Shown one piece after another: positions 23,622 to 31,339 of a DNA stretch of 42,583 nt. The stretch is from an uncultured Bacilli bacterium (GTDB lineage: Bacteria > Bacillota_I > Bacilli_A > RF39 > UBA660): positions 1 to 42,583 of the forward strand of contig CANQJD010000006.1 in NCBI GenBank assembly GCA_947624175.1, written 5' to 3'. The translations under genes and the position numbers were made by a program. The notes beneath the pieces are model-generated. The model did not search any database and was not told the DNA's origin. It saw only the letters and a program-made list of their open reading frames with translations. Each line of letters starts with the position of its first letter. Position 1 is the first letter of the stretch.

Positions 23622-23638
23622 TAATGTTTTAGAAGTTT

Positions 23639-23664
23639 AAGACTAGCAAATAGTCTTTTTTTTT
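23639..23664 (+). terminator. Terminator after the 534-aa gene
   Basis: AAGACTA/TAGTCTT stem with loop GCAAA and nine T's. Confidence 0.85.
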
Positions 23665-23690
23665 GATAAAATAAAGTTGGAAGGTGTATT

Positions 23691-25442
23691 ATGAATAAAA
23701 TACAAGTAATGAATGAAGATTTAGCTAATAAAATAGCAGCTGGAGAAGTTGTTGAAAGAACCATGAATGTGGTTAAAGAGTTAGTTGAAAACTCAATTGA
23801 TGCTAATTCTAGTATAATTAAAATAGAACTTGTTGAAAGTGGAGTTAAAGAAATTAAAGTTGAAGATGATGGAATTGGGATGAGTCGTGATGATAGTATT
23901 TTGGCTTTTTCTCGTCATGCAACAAGTAAACTTAAAACATTAGATGATTTATTTAATATTAACTCTTTAGGATTTCGGGGAGAAGCATTACCATCAATAG
24001 CCAGTGTTTCAAATATTACTTTAAAAACAAGTGATGGGGTAGAAGGCACGATGTTAGAAATAGATGGTGGAGTTATCAAAGAAGTTAAATCATGTGATTT
24101 AAAAAAAGGAACAACCATTACGGTTAGTAATTTGTTTTATAATACTCCAGTTAGACTTAAATATTTAAAGAGTTTATATACAGAACTTGCTAATATAAGT
24201 GATTATGTTAATAAAATGGCTTTAAGCTACCCAAATGTTAAATTTATTTTAATTAATAATGATAAAGAATTACTTAACACTAGTGGGAATGGAGATTTAT
24301 TAAAAACTATCAATAATATCTATGGTGTAGTTGTAGCTAGTAAAATGATGGAGATTAAGGGCGAAAATGATGATTATAAAATAAGTGGTTATATATCATA
24401 TCCAGAGCTTACTAAAAGTAATCGAAGTAGTATAACTTTATTAATTAATAACCGGGTTGTTAAAAATAATGAAATAGTTAGATGTATCCTTGATAGTTAT
24501 CATACCTATATTCCTAAAGATAGATGTCCTTATATCGTTTTAAAAATTGAAGTAGACCCCTTTTTAGTAGATGTAAATGTTCATCCAACCAAAATGGAAG
24601 TTAAATTTTCAAAAATGGATTCTTTACTTAGTCTAATAAATGAAGTAATAAGTAATAGATTAAGTAAGAAAACTTTAATACCGAAGGCTAATCCTGATAA
24701 TATAGAAGATAATTATTATGAAGATATTAAAGTAGAGTATGAAGTAAATGAAAATTTATATGAAGATGAAGAAAAAATAAAACCAAATAATAAAGTCGAA
24801 GAAATTACATTTGATTTTAATACTTTAGAAAATACTGAAGAAGAATTTCAGGAAGATGAAAGAATTAAAGATATGTACCCAATTGGTTTAGTTCATGGAA
24901 CTTATATTATCTGTGAAAATCAAAATGGAATGTTTATAATAGACCAACATGCAGCAGCTGAAAGAATTAACTATGAAAAATATTATCATGCTTTAAGTAC
25001 CCATTCTAATAATACCATTGATGTTTTAATACCTTATAAAATTGAACTTCCTAGTAATGAATATATTATTTTAGAAAAACATTTTGATATTTTAGATAGA
25101 CTTAATTTCAAGTATGAAGAGTTTGGTAATAATACTATTATTATTAGAAGTCATCCAACTTGGTTACCAAAATATGCTCCTCTTGAATCAATTAAAAAAA
25201 TAATTGAAGTTATAGTTAATAATGAAGATTTTGATGAAGATAAATTTAATGAAAAAGTTTCGATTACTTTAGCTTGTAAAATGAGTATTAAAGCGGGAGA
25301 TGTAATTACCATGCCTGATATGACTTATTTAATTGAAGAGTTAAGAAAAACGAAAAATCCTTTTACTTGTCCTCATGGAAGACCAACGATAATAGCTTAT
25401 ACAAAATATGATTTAGAAAAATTATTTAAAAGAGCGATGTAG
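23691..25442 (+). CDS. mutL: DNA mismatch repair protein MutL
   Basis: 583 aa. GHKL ATPase motifs: ELVENSIDANSS, DDGIGMSRDD and GFRGEALPSIASVSN. The C-terminal domain carries the endonuclease motif DQHAAAERINYE at about residue 418 and the late CPHGRPT motif, so this is the nicking type of MutL found in bacteria without MutH. It couples MutS recognition to strand removal. mutS is not next to it; miaA follows directly, an order known in many bacteria. Its activity would bear directly on slippage rates at the G8 tracts on either side. Confidence 0.95.
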   Translation: MNKIQVMNEDLANKIAAGEVVERTMNVVKELVENSIDANSSIIKIELVESGVKEIKVEDDGIGMSRDDSILAFSRHATSKLKTLDDLFNINSLGFRGEALPSIASVSNITLKTSDGVEGTMLEIDGGVIKEVKSCDLKKGTTITVSNLFYNTPVRLKYLKSLYTELANISDYVNKMALSYPNVKFILINNDKELLNTSGNGDLLKTINNIYGVVVASKMMEIKGENDDYKISGYISYPELTKSNRSSITLLINNRVVKNNEIVRCILDSYHTYIPKDRCPYIVLKIEVDPFLVDVNVHPTKMEVKFSKMDSLLSLINEVISNRLSKKTLIPKANPDNIEDNYYEDIKVEYEVNENLYEDEEKIKPNNKVEEITFDFNTLENTEEEFQEDERIKDMYPIGLVHGTYIICENQNGMFIIDQHAAAERINYEKYYHALSTHSNNTIDVLIPYKIELPSNEYIILEKHFDILDRLNFKYEEFGNNTIIIRSHPTWLPKYAPLESIKKIIEVIVNNEDFDEDKFNEKVSITLACKMSIKAGDVITMPDMTYLIEELRKTKNPFTCPHGRPTIIAYTKYDLEKLFKRAM

Positions 25443-25451
25443 GTGATGAAG

Positions 25452-26321
25452 ATGAAAATAGTAGTAATTATAGGACCAACGGGAGTTGGAAAAACAAAAT
25501 TAAGTATTAGTTTAGCCCATTATTTAGATGCTGTTATTCTAAATGCTGATAGTATGCAAGTTTATAGGGATATGAATATTGGAACAGCTAAAATTAAAGA
25601 AAGTGAAAAAGAAGGAGTAGAACATTATTTATTTGATATATGTAGTCCTAGTGAAGATTATAATATTTATAAATATCAAAAAGATGGAAGAAAATTACTT
25701 AAAAAATTTCAAGAAGAAGACAGAAATGTTATTATCGTTGGAGGAAGCGGATTATATATTAAAAGTTTATTATATGATTATAGGTTTCAAGAAGAAGAAA
25801 TTACTAATGACTATGTTAATTTAAGTAATGAAGAATTATTAAAAGAAATAAATAAATATCATAAAACCGATATTCATGTTAATAATCGAAAAAGATTAAT
25901 AAGAGAACTTAATAAAATAAAAAATAATAATCAAGTAAAAAGTGATGTTAATCAAAAAATGTATGATTTTAAAATAATAGGTTTAACAACTAATAGAGAT
26001 AAATTATATGAAATAGTTGATAATCGTGTTGATTTAATGGTTCAAGAAGGATTAGTTGATGAAGTTAGAAGATTACATCGAAAAGGTATTAGAAGTAAAG
26101 CTATTAAAACTGGAATTGGTTATAAAGAGATTTATCGATATTTAGATGGAGAAATTAGTTTAGAGGAAGCAATTAACTTAGTTAAAAAGAATACTAGACA
26201 TTTTATCAAACGACAATATACTTTTTTTAACCATCAAATGAATGTTAATTGGTTAGATGTTGATTTTGATAATTTTGATAATACAATAAATGATGCTATA
26301 AAAATAATCGAAAATAATTGA
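25452..26321 (+). CDS. miaA: tRNA dimethylallyltransferase
   Basis: 289 aa from the ATG placed 6 bases after AGGTG. It transfers an isopentenyl group to A37 of tRNAs reading UNN codons, improving decoding. P-loop GPTGVGKT, the substrate motif NADSMQVYRDMNIGTAK and GGSGLYIKSLLYDY are all present; the late motif KNTRHFIKRQYTFF is also typical. It starts about 9 bases after the mutL stop and is probably in one operon with it. It ends in TGA. Confidence 0.95.
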   Translation: MKIVVIIGPTGVGKTKLSISLAHYLDAVILNADSMQVYRDMNIGTAKIKESEKEGVEHYLFDICSPSEDYNIYKYQKDGRKLLKKFQEEDRNVIIVGGSGLYIKSLLYDYRFQEEEITNDYVNLSNEELLKEINKYHKTDIHVNNRKRLIRELNKIKNNNQVKSDVNQKMYDFKIIGLTTNRDKLYEIVDNRVDLMVQEGLVDEVRRLHRKGIRSKAIKTGIGYKEIYRYLDGEISLEEAINLVKKNTRHFIKRQYTFFNHQMNVNWLDVDFDNFDNTINDAIKIIENN

Positions 26322-26369
26322 CTTTTAAGTTTAAATATGATATTATATAAAGCAATTTGGAGGGGAGTT

Positions 26370-27068
26370 ATGGGAAAAATTGAGATTGTAAGAGATTATA
26401 AATTACTAAAATCAGGTTTAAAAGATACTGGAACTGGAGAAATGGTTATACCATGTGAATATCATATAAATAGTTTTACAATGGTTACGGATGTTGATAA
26501 ATTAATTGATGGTATTTATGTTTTAAAGAACAAAAATTTTAATTATGAAATGGTATTAGGTATTTATTTTAAAAAGAATAATTATTTATACTCATTACCA
26601 GATTGTCAAATAACTTTATATCATTATTCAGATTTTAATGCTTTATTTACTCATGATTATAATAATCATGAATATAAATCAGCAATTCTCTTTGATAATG
26701 AAGGTAAGTTTATAACGGAAGCAAGAATTCATCAAATAACTGAGTATGATAAAAAGATGATTGATGAATTAGGGATTTTAACTGATAGTGATAGAGTTTA
26801 TTTAGTAAATGGAGAGTTTTATGAATATACTAAAGCTAAATATCCTTTAGTAAATCGTGCTCGGTTTAATACTTATCCATTTACAAGATTAAAAGATAGA
26901 GTTATGTCTAAAGTAGAAACTGATTATGGAGAAAAAGCAATTGATGCAGATAGCATAGCCGAACTTGATTATAAACAAGAATTATATGCTGATATAATGG
27001 AAGAAACATATAACAATAGTTTATATCTTCAAGAGAAGTATCCAAAAGTTAAATGTAAAAAGATGTAA
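26370..27068 (+). CDS. Hypothetical 232-aa protein
   Basis: Start ATG after GGAGGGGAG. The protein is soluble, with beta-rich text (GLKDTGTGEMVIPCEYHINSFTMV, DNEGKFITEARIHQITEYD) and a helical C-terminus (YADIMEETYNNSLYLQEKYPKVK). The pattern of GEMVIPCEY and an acidic 'DNEGKFI' loop resembles WG-repeat-like beta segments but is too weak to call. It is 48 bases after miaA and may be its co-transcribed third gene. Family unknown. Confidence 0.6.
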   Translation: MGKIEIVRDYKLLKSGLKDTGTGEMVIPCEYHINSFTMVTDVDKLIDGIYVLKNKNFNYEMVLGIYFKKNNYLYSLPDCQITLYHYSDFNALFTHDYNNHEYKSAILFDNEGKFITEARIHQITEYDKKMIDELGILTDSDRVYLVNGEFYEYTKAKYPLVNRARFNTYPFTRLKDRVMSKVETDYGEKAIDADSIAELDYKQELYADIMEETYNNSLYLQEKYPKVKCKKM

Positions 27069-27092
27069 AGAAGATGAAATTTCTTCTTTTTA
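27067..27092 (+). terminator. Terminator after the 232-aa gene
   Basis: AAAGAAGA/TCTTCTTT stem overlapping the stop codon, then T's. Confidence 0.75.
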
Positions 27093-27144
27093 TTTATCTA
27101 AAACTATGATATAGTTAATATATAAATAGAAAGGAGTGACCCTC

Positions 27145-27213
27145 ATGATGAATTATATTGGTGTATCAATTTTATATGTTAACAATTTGTCAACAATGGG
27201 GGGGGTATACTAA
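27145..27213 (+). CDS. 22-aa leader peptide with G8 tract, copy 2
   Basis: The product begins MMNYIGVSILYVNNLSTM and ends GGVY, the same length as copy 1 though the sequence has diverged. The G run is 27198-27205. Nine G would extend translation to a TAA at 27249-27251, exactly at the base of the terminator; seven G stops four codons after the run. The G run begins at a different codon position from copy 1, yet the outcome of a +1 change is the same. Confidence 0.6.
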   Translation: MMNYIGVSILYVNNLSTMGGVY

Positions 27214-27249
27214 ATAAGTCGCTTTCTATAAAATATATATTAAGAGAAT

Positions 27250-27297
27250 AACACTTAAGAATTAGTAACATAGTTACTAAATTTTTAAGTGTTTTTT
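27250..27297 (+). terminator. Long attenuator terminator, copy 2
   Basis: AACACTTAAGAATTAGTAAC pairs with GTTACTAAATTTTTAAGTGTT, followed by six T's; nearly identical to copy 1. Confidence 0.88.
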
Positions 27298-27315
27298 GAG
27301 TTGGAGGAATAAAAA

Positions 27316-28833
27316 ATGAGTAGAGATGAAAAAATAGTAAAAGTATTAAAAAGAGTATTACCGATAATGAGTATTTTAACATTATTTGTATTTGTAATGT
27401 TAATAAATAAAAAATCATATGCTTTATTTCATAAAAGAATAGAGACAGATATTACTATCCATATTAGTACGGCCGATAAGATGCCAGGTGTATCCGATAA
27501 AGTATTGGCAAAAGCCAAAGAAAAAAGTTGTAATCCAACAATCGAAGATGAGGATGGAACCATTTATTTTTCAGGAGATAATAATTGCATAGATTTTAAC
27601 TATGTTTGGTATTCAGGAAAATTATGGAGAATAACAGCAATAAATCCCGATGGAACAATGAAAATGATAACCCAAGATGCAATAACATCCATATATTGGA
27701 ATGCAAATAATGAAACATATGCAAATTCCTGGATATATCAATGGTTAAATGAAGATTTTAAAGATACCTTATATAATTATCAAAATATAGTAGTGCAAAA
27801 TGCCGATTGGAATGCAACTACTAATGGAAATAGTACACCAGTAAAACCACCAACAGATGTAAGTGCAACAATAGTGCAAGGAGATGTAGGGTCATTAAAT
27901 GCATATGAATATTATCAAAGTTATAAAAATTTAGGTTCATATAGTAATGGCTATTTGAATATAGGCTATTATTGGTGGTTAATAACCCCGAATACAGGCT
28001 CGCACGTTCGGCACGTTGACTACCTCGGCAGCCTCGACTACTACCATGGTTCGCCCTCATCGGATGCGTTTGGGGTCCGCCCATCAATTAATCTAAAATC
28101 TAATATCGAGTTAAAAGGAGAAGGAACAAAAAGTAATCCATATACGATAGTAGGAGATAAAGCAACAGGAACACCGGGAGAAGCAATAAATACAAGATTA
28201 AGTGGAGAATATGTTAGTGTTGATGATAAAGTATATAGAATAGTAGGAATAGAAGATGATAATACAACAAAATTAACAAGTGCCGATTATGTAAGAGATG
28301 ATAGTGGAGAAGTATTAATGAAAAATTTTGGAAGTAATGCAAATTGGGGAACATCAGTTAAAAATGATAGCGATGATAACTATTGGAGTTATTATTTGAA
28401 TAATACATGGGTAAAAACAGTAATACCAAATTATGAAGATATATTAGAAAAAGGAACTTATTATTTGGGACTAGTAGCGGGTGTAAGTTATAAAAATTCA
28501 ATATGTAGTACAAGTAATACAAATGAAACAACAAAGAACTGTGAAAAAACAAGTAGTAAATGGGAAGGATTAGTAGGATTACCAAGAATAGGAGAAATGT
28601 TTTCAGCCCAATTAGGAGAAGGAAACTCAACATCAACTCCAATATGGTTAATAACAACAAATTCAAATTCGACCTCTCCTGTGTGGGATGTCGAAACTGG
28701 AGGTGAAGTTGCTTCGTTTTTCTTTACATTTACTAAATGTGGCATCCGCCCATCCATTAATCTAAAATCTGGAGTTAAAATAGCAGGTGGAAGTGGAACA
28801 GAAGATGACCCTTATACAGTTTCAATATCATAA
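27316..28833 (+). CDS. Large anchored surface protein with two tandem modules
   Basis: 505 aa. Membrane segment at about residues 14-34, then two tandem modules: one (about 60-275) ending GVRPSINLKSNIEL, GEGTKSNPYTI, the second (about 285-505) ending GIRPSINLKSGVKI, GSGTEDDPYTV. Each starts with a short 'VWYSGKLWRI' or 'VYRIVGI' strand, like DUF6273-type domains, and has an IWLIT/WWLIT motif before the end; this arrangement is reminiscent of C-type-lectin-like folds that end in GFRP. A GC-rich patch interrupts module one. It is probably cell-surface exposed and expressed only when the leader attenuator is passed. Confidence 0.75.
   Translation: MSRDEKIVKVLKRVLPIMSILTLFVFVMLINKKSYALFHKRIETDITIHISTADKMPGVSDKVLAKAKEKSCNPTIEDEDGTIYFSGDNNCIDFNYVWYSGKLWRITAINPDGTMKMITQDAITSIYWNANNETYANSWIYQWLNEDFKDTLYNYQNIVVQNADWNATTNGNSTPVKPPTDVSATIVQGDVGSLNAYEYYQSYKNLGSYSNGYLNIGYYWWLITPNTGSHVRHVDYLGSLDYYHGSPSSDAFGVRPSINLKSNIELKGEGTKSNPYTIVGDKATGTPGEAINTRLSGEYVSVDDKVYRIVGIEDDNTTKLTSADYVRDDSGEVLMKNFGSNANWGTSVKNDSDDNYWSYYLNNTWVKTVIPNYEDILEKGTYYLGLVAGVSYKNSICSTSNTNETTKNCEKTSSKWEGLVGLPRIGEMFSAQLGEGNSTSTPIWLITTNSNSTSPVWDVETGGEVASFFFTFTKCGIRPSINLKSGVKIAGGSGTEDDPYTVSIS
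27986..28085 (+). other. GC-rich, NNC-codon-rich hypervariable-looking patch
   Basis: 62 of 100 bases are G or C, in a gene otherwise about 30%. In frame, the codons CAC, GAC, TAC, CTC, GGC, AGC, CTC, GAC, TAC, TAC dominate. The patch ends at the conserved GVRPSINL coding segment, which is repeated at the same place in module two. Confidence 0.7.
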
Positions 28834-28862
28834 AAGTATAGTGAAATATCTATACTTTTTAA
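28832..28862 (+). terminator. Terminator after the 505-aa gene
   Basis: AAAAGTATAG/CTATACTTTT stem, 8-base loop, T run. Confidence 0.85.
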
Positions 28863-28888
28863 AGTTCACAAAAATTTCACAAAAAAAA

Positions 28889-28915
28889 TTAGCACTCTCT
28901 GTTGACAAGTGCTAT
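28889..28915 (+). promoter_or_regulatory. CIRCE-like operator (HrcA site)
   Basis: TTAGCACTC-N9-AAGTGCTAT; the left arm is perfect and the right arm matches GAGTGCTAA at seven of nine positions. A further AGTGCTA copy lies at 28920-28926. HrcA binding would cover the -35 box. Confidence 0.85.
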
Positions 28916-28930
28916 TTTTAGTGCTATGAT
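28902..28930 (+). promoter_or_regulatory. Promoter of htpG-hsp20
   Basis: TTGACA, 17-base spacer, TATGAT; the -35 lies inside the CIRCE spacer, the typical layout for HrcA repression. Confidence 0.85.
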
Positions 28931-28969
28931 TATCTTGTTGATTGAAAAAATACCAACAGGGAGGATAAA

Positions 28970-30847
28970 ATGAAGAAGAAAGAATTTAAAGCAGAATCAA
29001 AGAAATTATTAAATATGATGATTAATTCTATTTATACTAATAAGGAAATATTCTTAAGAGAATTAATCTCAAACTCAAGTGATGCTCTTGATAAACTTTA
29101 TTATTTATCACTTACAAATGGTGATTTAAAGATTAAAAAAGATAAACTTGAAATTAGATTAGAAACTAATAAGGATGAGAGAACCTTAAAGATAATCGAT
29201 AATGGAATCGGTATGGATAAGGATGAACTAGAAAACAACTTAGGTACAATTGCTAAAAGTGGTTCAGAATTATTCAAAGAAGAAAATGATAAGAAGAAAG
29301 ACATTGAAATTATTGGGCAATTTGGAGTTGGATTCTATTCTAGTTTTATGGTTGCAAAAGAAGTTCATGTTTTAAGTCGTAGTATCAATGATGATAAGGC
29401 TTATTTATGGAAATCTAATGGGGCAGATGGTTATACAATTGAAGAAAGTAATAAAGATTCAATAGGAACAGAAATTACCTTATATTTAAAAGATAATACA
29501 GAAGATGATAACTATGATGAGTTCCTTGAAGATTATACGATTGAAAGAATCATTAAAAAATATTCTGATTATATTAAATATCCAATTAAAATGGAAGTAG
29601 AAGAGGAAGAAGAAGATAAAGAAACTAAAAAGAAAAGTAAACATAAACACGAACATATTTTAAATAGTATGGTTCCAATTTGGAAAAAGAAGAAAAAAGA
29701 TGTTAAAGATGAAGAGTATAATGACTTTTATACAGATAAGTTCTATGACTATGAAAAACCTATTCGAATTATTAAAAGTGAAGTTGAAGGTTTAACTAGT
29801 TATCAAGCTTTACTCTTTATTCCATCTCATGCACCTTACAACTACTATACAAAAGAATATGAAAAAGGACTAATGTTATATTCTAAAGGAGTTATGGTTA
29901 TGGATAAGTGTGCAGATTTATTACCTGATTACTTTAGTTTTGTAAAAGGTATTGTTGATAGTGAAGATATAGAACTTAATATCTCTCGTGAAACGATGCA
30001 ACAAGATAAACAAATTAAATTAATTGCTAAAAGTTTAGAAACGAAGATTAAAAAAGAACTTGAAGCTATGTTAGATGAAGAAAGAGAAAATTATGAGAAG
30101 TTCTATGAAGCTTTTGGAGAACAACTTAAATATGGTATTTATTCAAGTTATGGAATGAATAAAGAATTATTACAAGATTTACTTCTATTCTATTCATCAA
30201 AAGAAGATAAACAAATAACTTTATCAGAATATGTTGAAAGAATGGATGGAGATACCATTTATTATGCAAGTGGAGAATCAGTTGATAAAATTAAGATGTT
30301 GCCAAATGTCGAGGATGCTATCGAAAAAGGAAAAGAAGTATTATTCTTAACTAACTATTTAGATGAATTTGTAATTAAGACAATTGGTACTTATCAAGAA
30401 AAGAAATTCATGAATGTTGGAGATTCGAATTTTGATTTATCAAGTGAAGATGAAAAAGAAGAATTAAAGAAAGCAAATGAAGAATCTAAAGAGATGTTTA
30501 CTTTAATGAAGAGTGTACTTGATTCTAACGTTAAAGATATTAGATTTACTAATCGGTTGAAGGATCATCCTGTTTGTTTAATAACAGATGGGGAAGTATC
30601 TATCGAAATGGAAAAAGTTTTAAATGCTATGCCAAATGGTGATAATGTTAAAGCAAGTAAGATACTTGAAATTAATGAATCTCATCCAATTAGTACTAAA
30701 TTAAAAGAATTATATCAAAATGATGATAAAGAAACTTTAGAAAAATATACCAAAGTTTTATATGATAGTGCTAGATTAATTGAAGGCTTGTCAGTTGATA
30801 ATCCAACTGAAATGAGTAATTTAATTTGTGAAATAATGAGTAAATAA
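28970..30847 (+). CDS. htpG: Hsp90 chaperone HtpG
   Basis: 625 aa, normal length. N-terminal GHKL ATPase with FLRELISNSSDALDKL, IDNGIGMDKDEL and GQFGVGFYSSFMV; middle domain with FIPSHAPYNYY and GVMVMDKCADLLPDY plus LNISRETMQQ; C-terminal dimerisation helices. It remodels client proteins in the cytosol. GGGAGG precedes the ATG. A CIRCE-like operator upstream implies HrcA control, which is less common for htpG in Bacillus but seen in other lineages. Confidence 0.97.
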   Translation: MKKKEFKAESKKLLNMMINSIYTNKEIFLRELISNSSDALDKLYYLSLTNGDLKIKKDKLEIRLETNKDERTLKIIDNGIGMDKDELENNLGTIAKSGSELFKEENDKKKDIEIIGQFGVGFYSSFMVAKEVHVLSRSINDDKAYLWKSNGADGYTIEESNKDSIGTEITLYLKDNTEDDNYDEFLEDYTIERIIKKYSDYIKYPIKMEVEEEEEDKETKKKSKHKHEHILNSMVPIWKKKKKDVKDEEYNDFYTDKFYDYEKPIRIIKSEVEGLTSYQALLFIPSHAPYNYYTKEYEKGLMLYSKGVMVMDKCADLLPDYFSFVKGIVDSEDIELNISRETMQQDKQIKLIAKSLETKIKKELEAMLDEERENYEKFYEAFGEQLKYGIYSSYGMNKELLQDLLLFYSSKEDKQITLSEYVERMDGDTIYYASGESVDKIKMLPNVEDAIEKGKEVLFLTNYLDEFVIKTIGTYQEKKFMNVGDSNFDLSSEDEKEELKKANEESKEMFTLMKSVLDSNVKDIRFTNRLKDHPVCLITDGEVSIEMEKVLNAMPNGDNVKASKILEINESHPISTKLKELYQNDDKETLEKYTKVLYDSARLIEGLSVDNPTEMSNLICEIMSK

Positions 30848-30884
30848 TGATATTTAGGTAATAATAAATAAGGAGAGTGATAAT

Positions 30885-31253
30885 ATGTTACCAAGTAGAA
30901 TGTTTTATGATAGTTTGTTTGATGATTTTGACACGAAAGGAATGGATGCTGATGTTTACCTTAAAGATGGTAATTACCATGTAGAGATTGATATTCCTGG
31001 ATTTAAAAAAGAGGATATTAGTATTGAATCTCATAAGGGAACAATTACCATTAAGGCTGAACATGAAGAAAAAGAAGATGAAGAGGATAAGAAATATATC
31101 CGTCATGAAAGAAAGTACAGAAAACTTGAACGTTCTTTCTATCTAGGCGATATCAATGAAGATAACATCAAGGCTGAATACAAAAATGGTACTCTTCATT
31201 TAACAGTTCCTGAAAAAGCTGAAGTTGAAAAGAAACAAATTACAATTGATTAA
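30885..31253 (+). CDS. Small heat-shock protein Hsp20
   Basis: 122 aa. Alpha-crystallin domain: ADVYLKDGNYHVEIDIPGFKKEDISIE, then KKYIRHERKYRKLERSFYL and a late YKNGTLHLTVPEK. It lacks a recognisable I-x-I/V tail (it ends KKQITID). Holdase that binds unfolding proteins for HtpG/DnaK systems. It begins 37 bases after htpG with no promoter between, so it is in the same HrcA-controlled operon. Confidence 0.93.
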   Translation: MLPSRMFYDSLFDDFDTKGMDADVYLKDGNYHVEIDIPGFKKEDISIESHKGTITIKAEHEEKEDEEDKKYIRHERKYRKLERSFYLGDINEDNIKAEYKNGTLHLTVPEKAEVEKKQITID

Positions 31254-31278
31254 GAAGATTAATTTCTTCTTTTTTTTA
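31252..31278 (+). terminator. Terminator of the heat-shock operon
   Basis: AAGAAGA/TCTTCTT stem with a six-base loop and eight or more T's. Confidence 0.8.
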
Positions 31279-31286
31279 GTTTTGTC

Positions 31287-31315
31287 TTGTTTTAAACTAT
31301 TATTTTATATATAAT
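31287..31315 (+). promoter_or_regulatory. Promoter of the glycan operon
   Basis: TTGTTT, 17-base spacer, TATAAT, 24 bases before the first start codon. Confidence 0.65.
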
Positions 31316-31339
31316 TATATATGAATGGAGAGAATAAAA

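Larger units (their letters stand above)
27122..27315 (+). repeat. Leader cassette, copy 2
   Basis: Same architecture as 21821-22016: identical ribosome-site block, 22-codon ORF with G8, long terminator, TTGGAGG. TATGAT/TATAGT -10-like hexamers lie at 27105-27115 but no convincing -35 was found. Confidence 0.85.

Noticed and set aside
27821-28087. Open frame on the minus strand across the GC-rich patch
   Set aside because: It is antisense to the 505-aa gene, has no ribosome site, and exists because GC-rich sequence has few stops.
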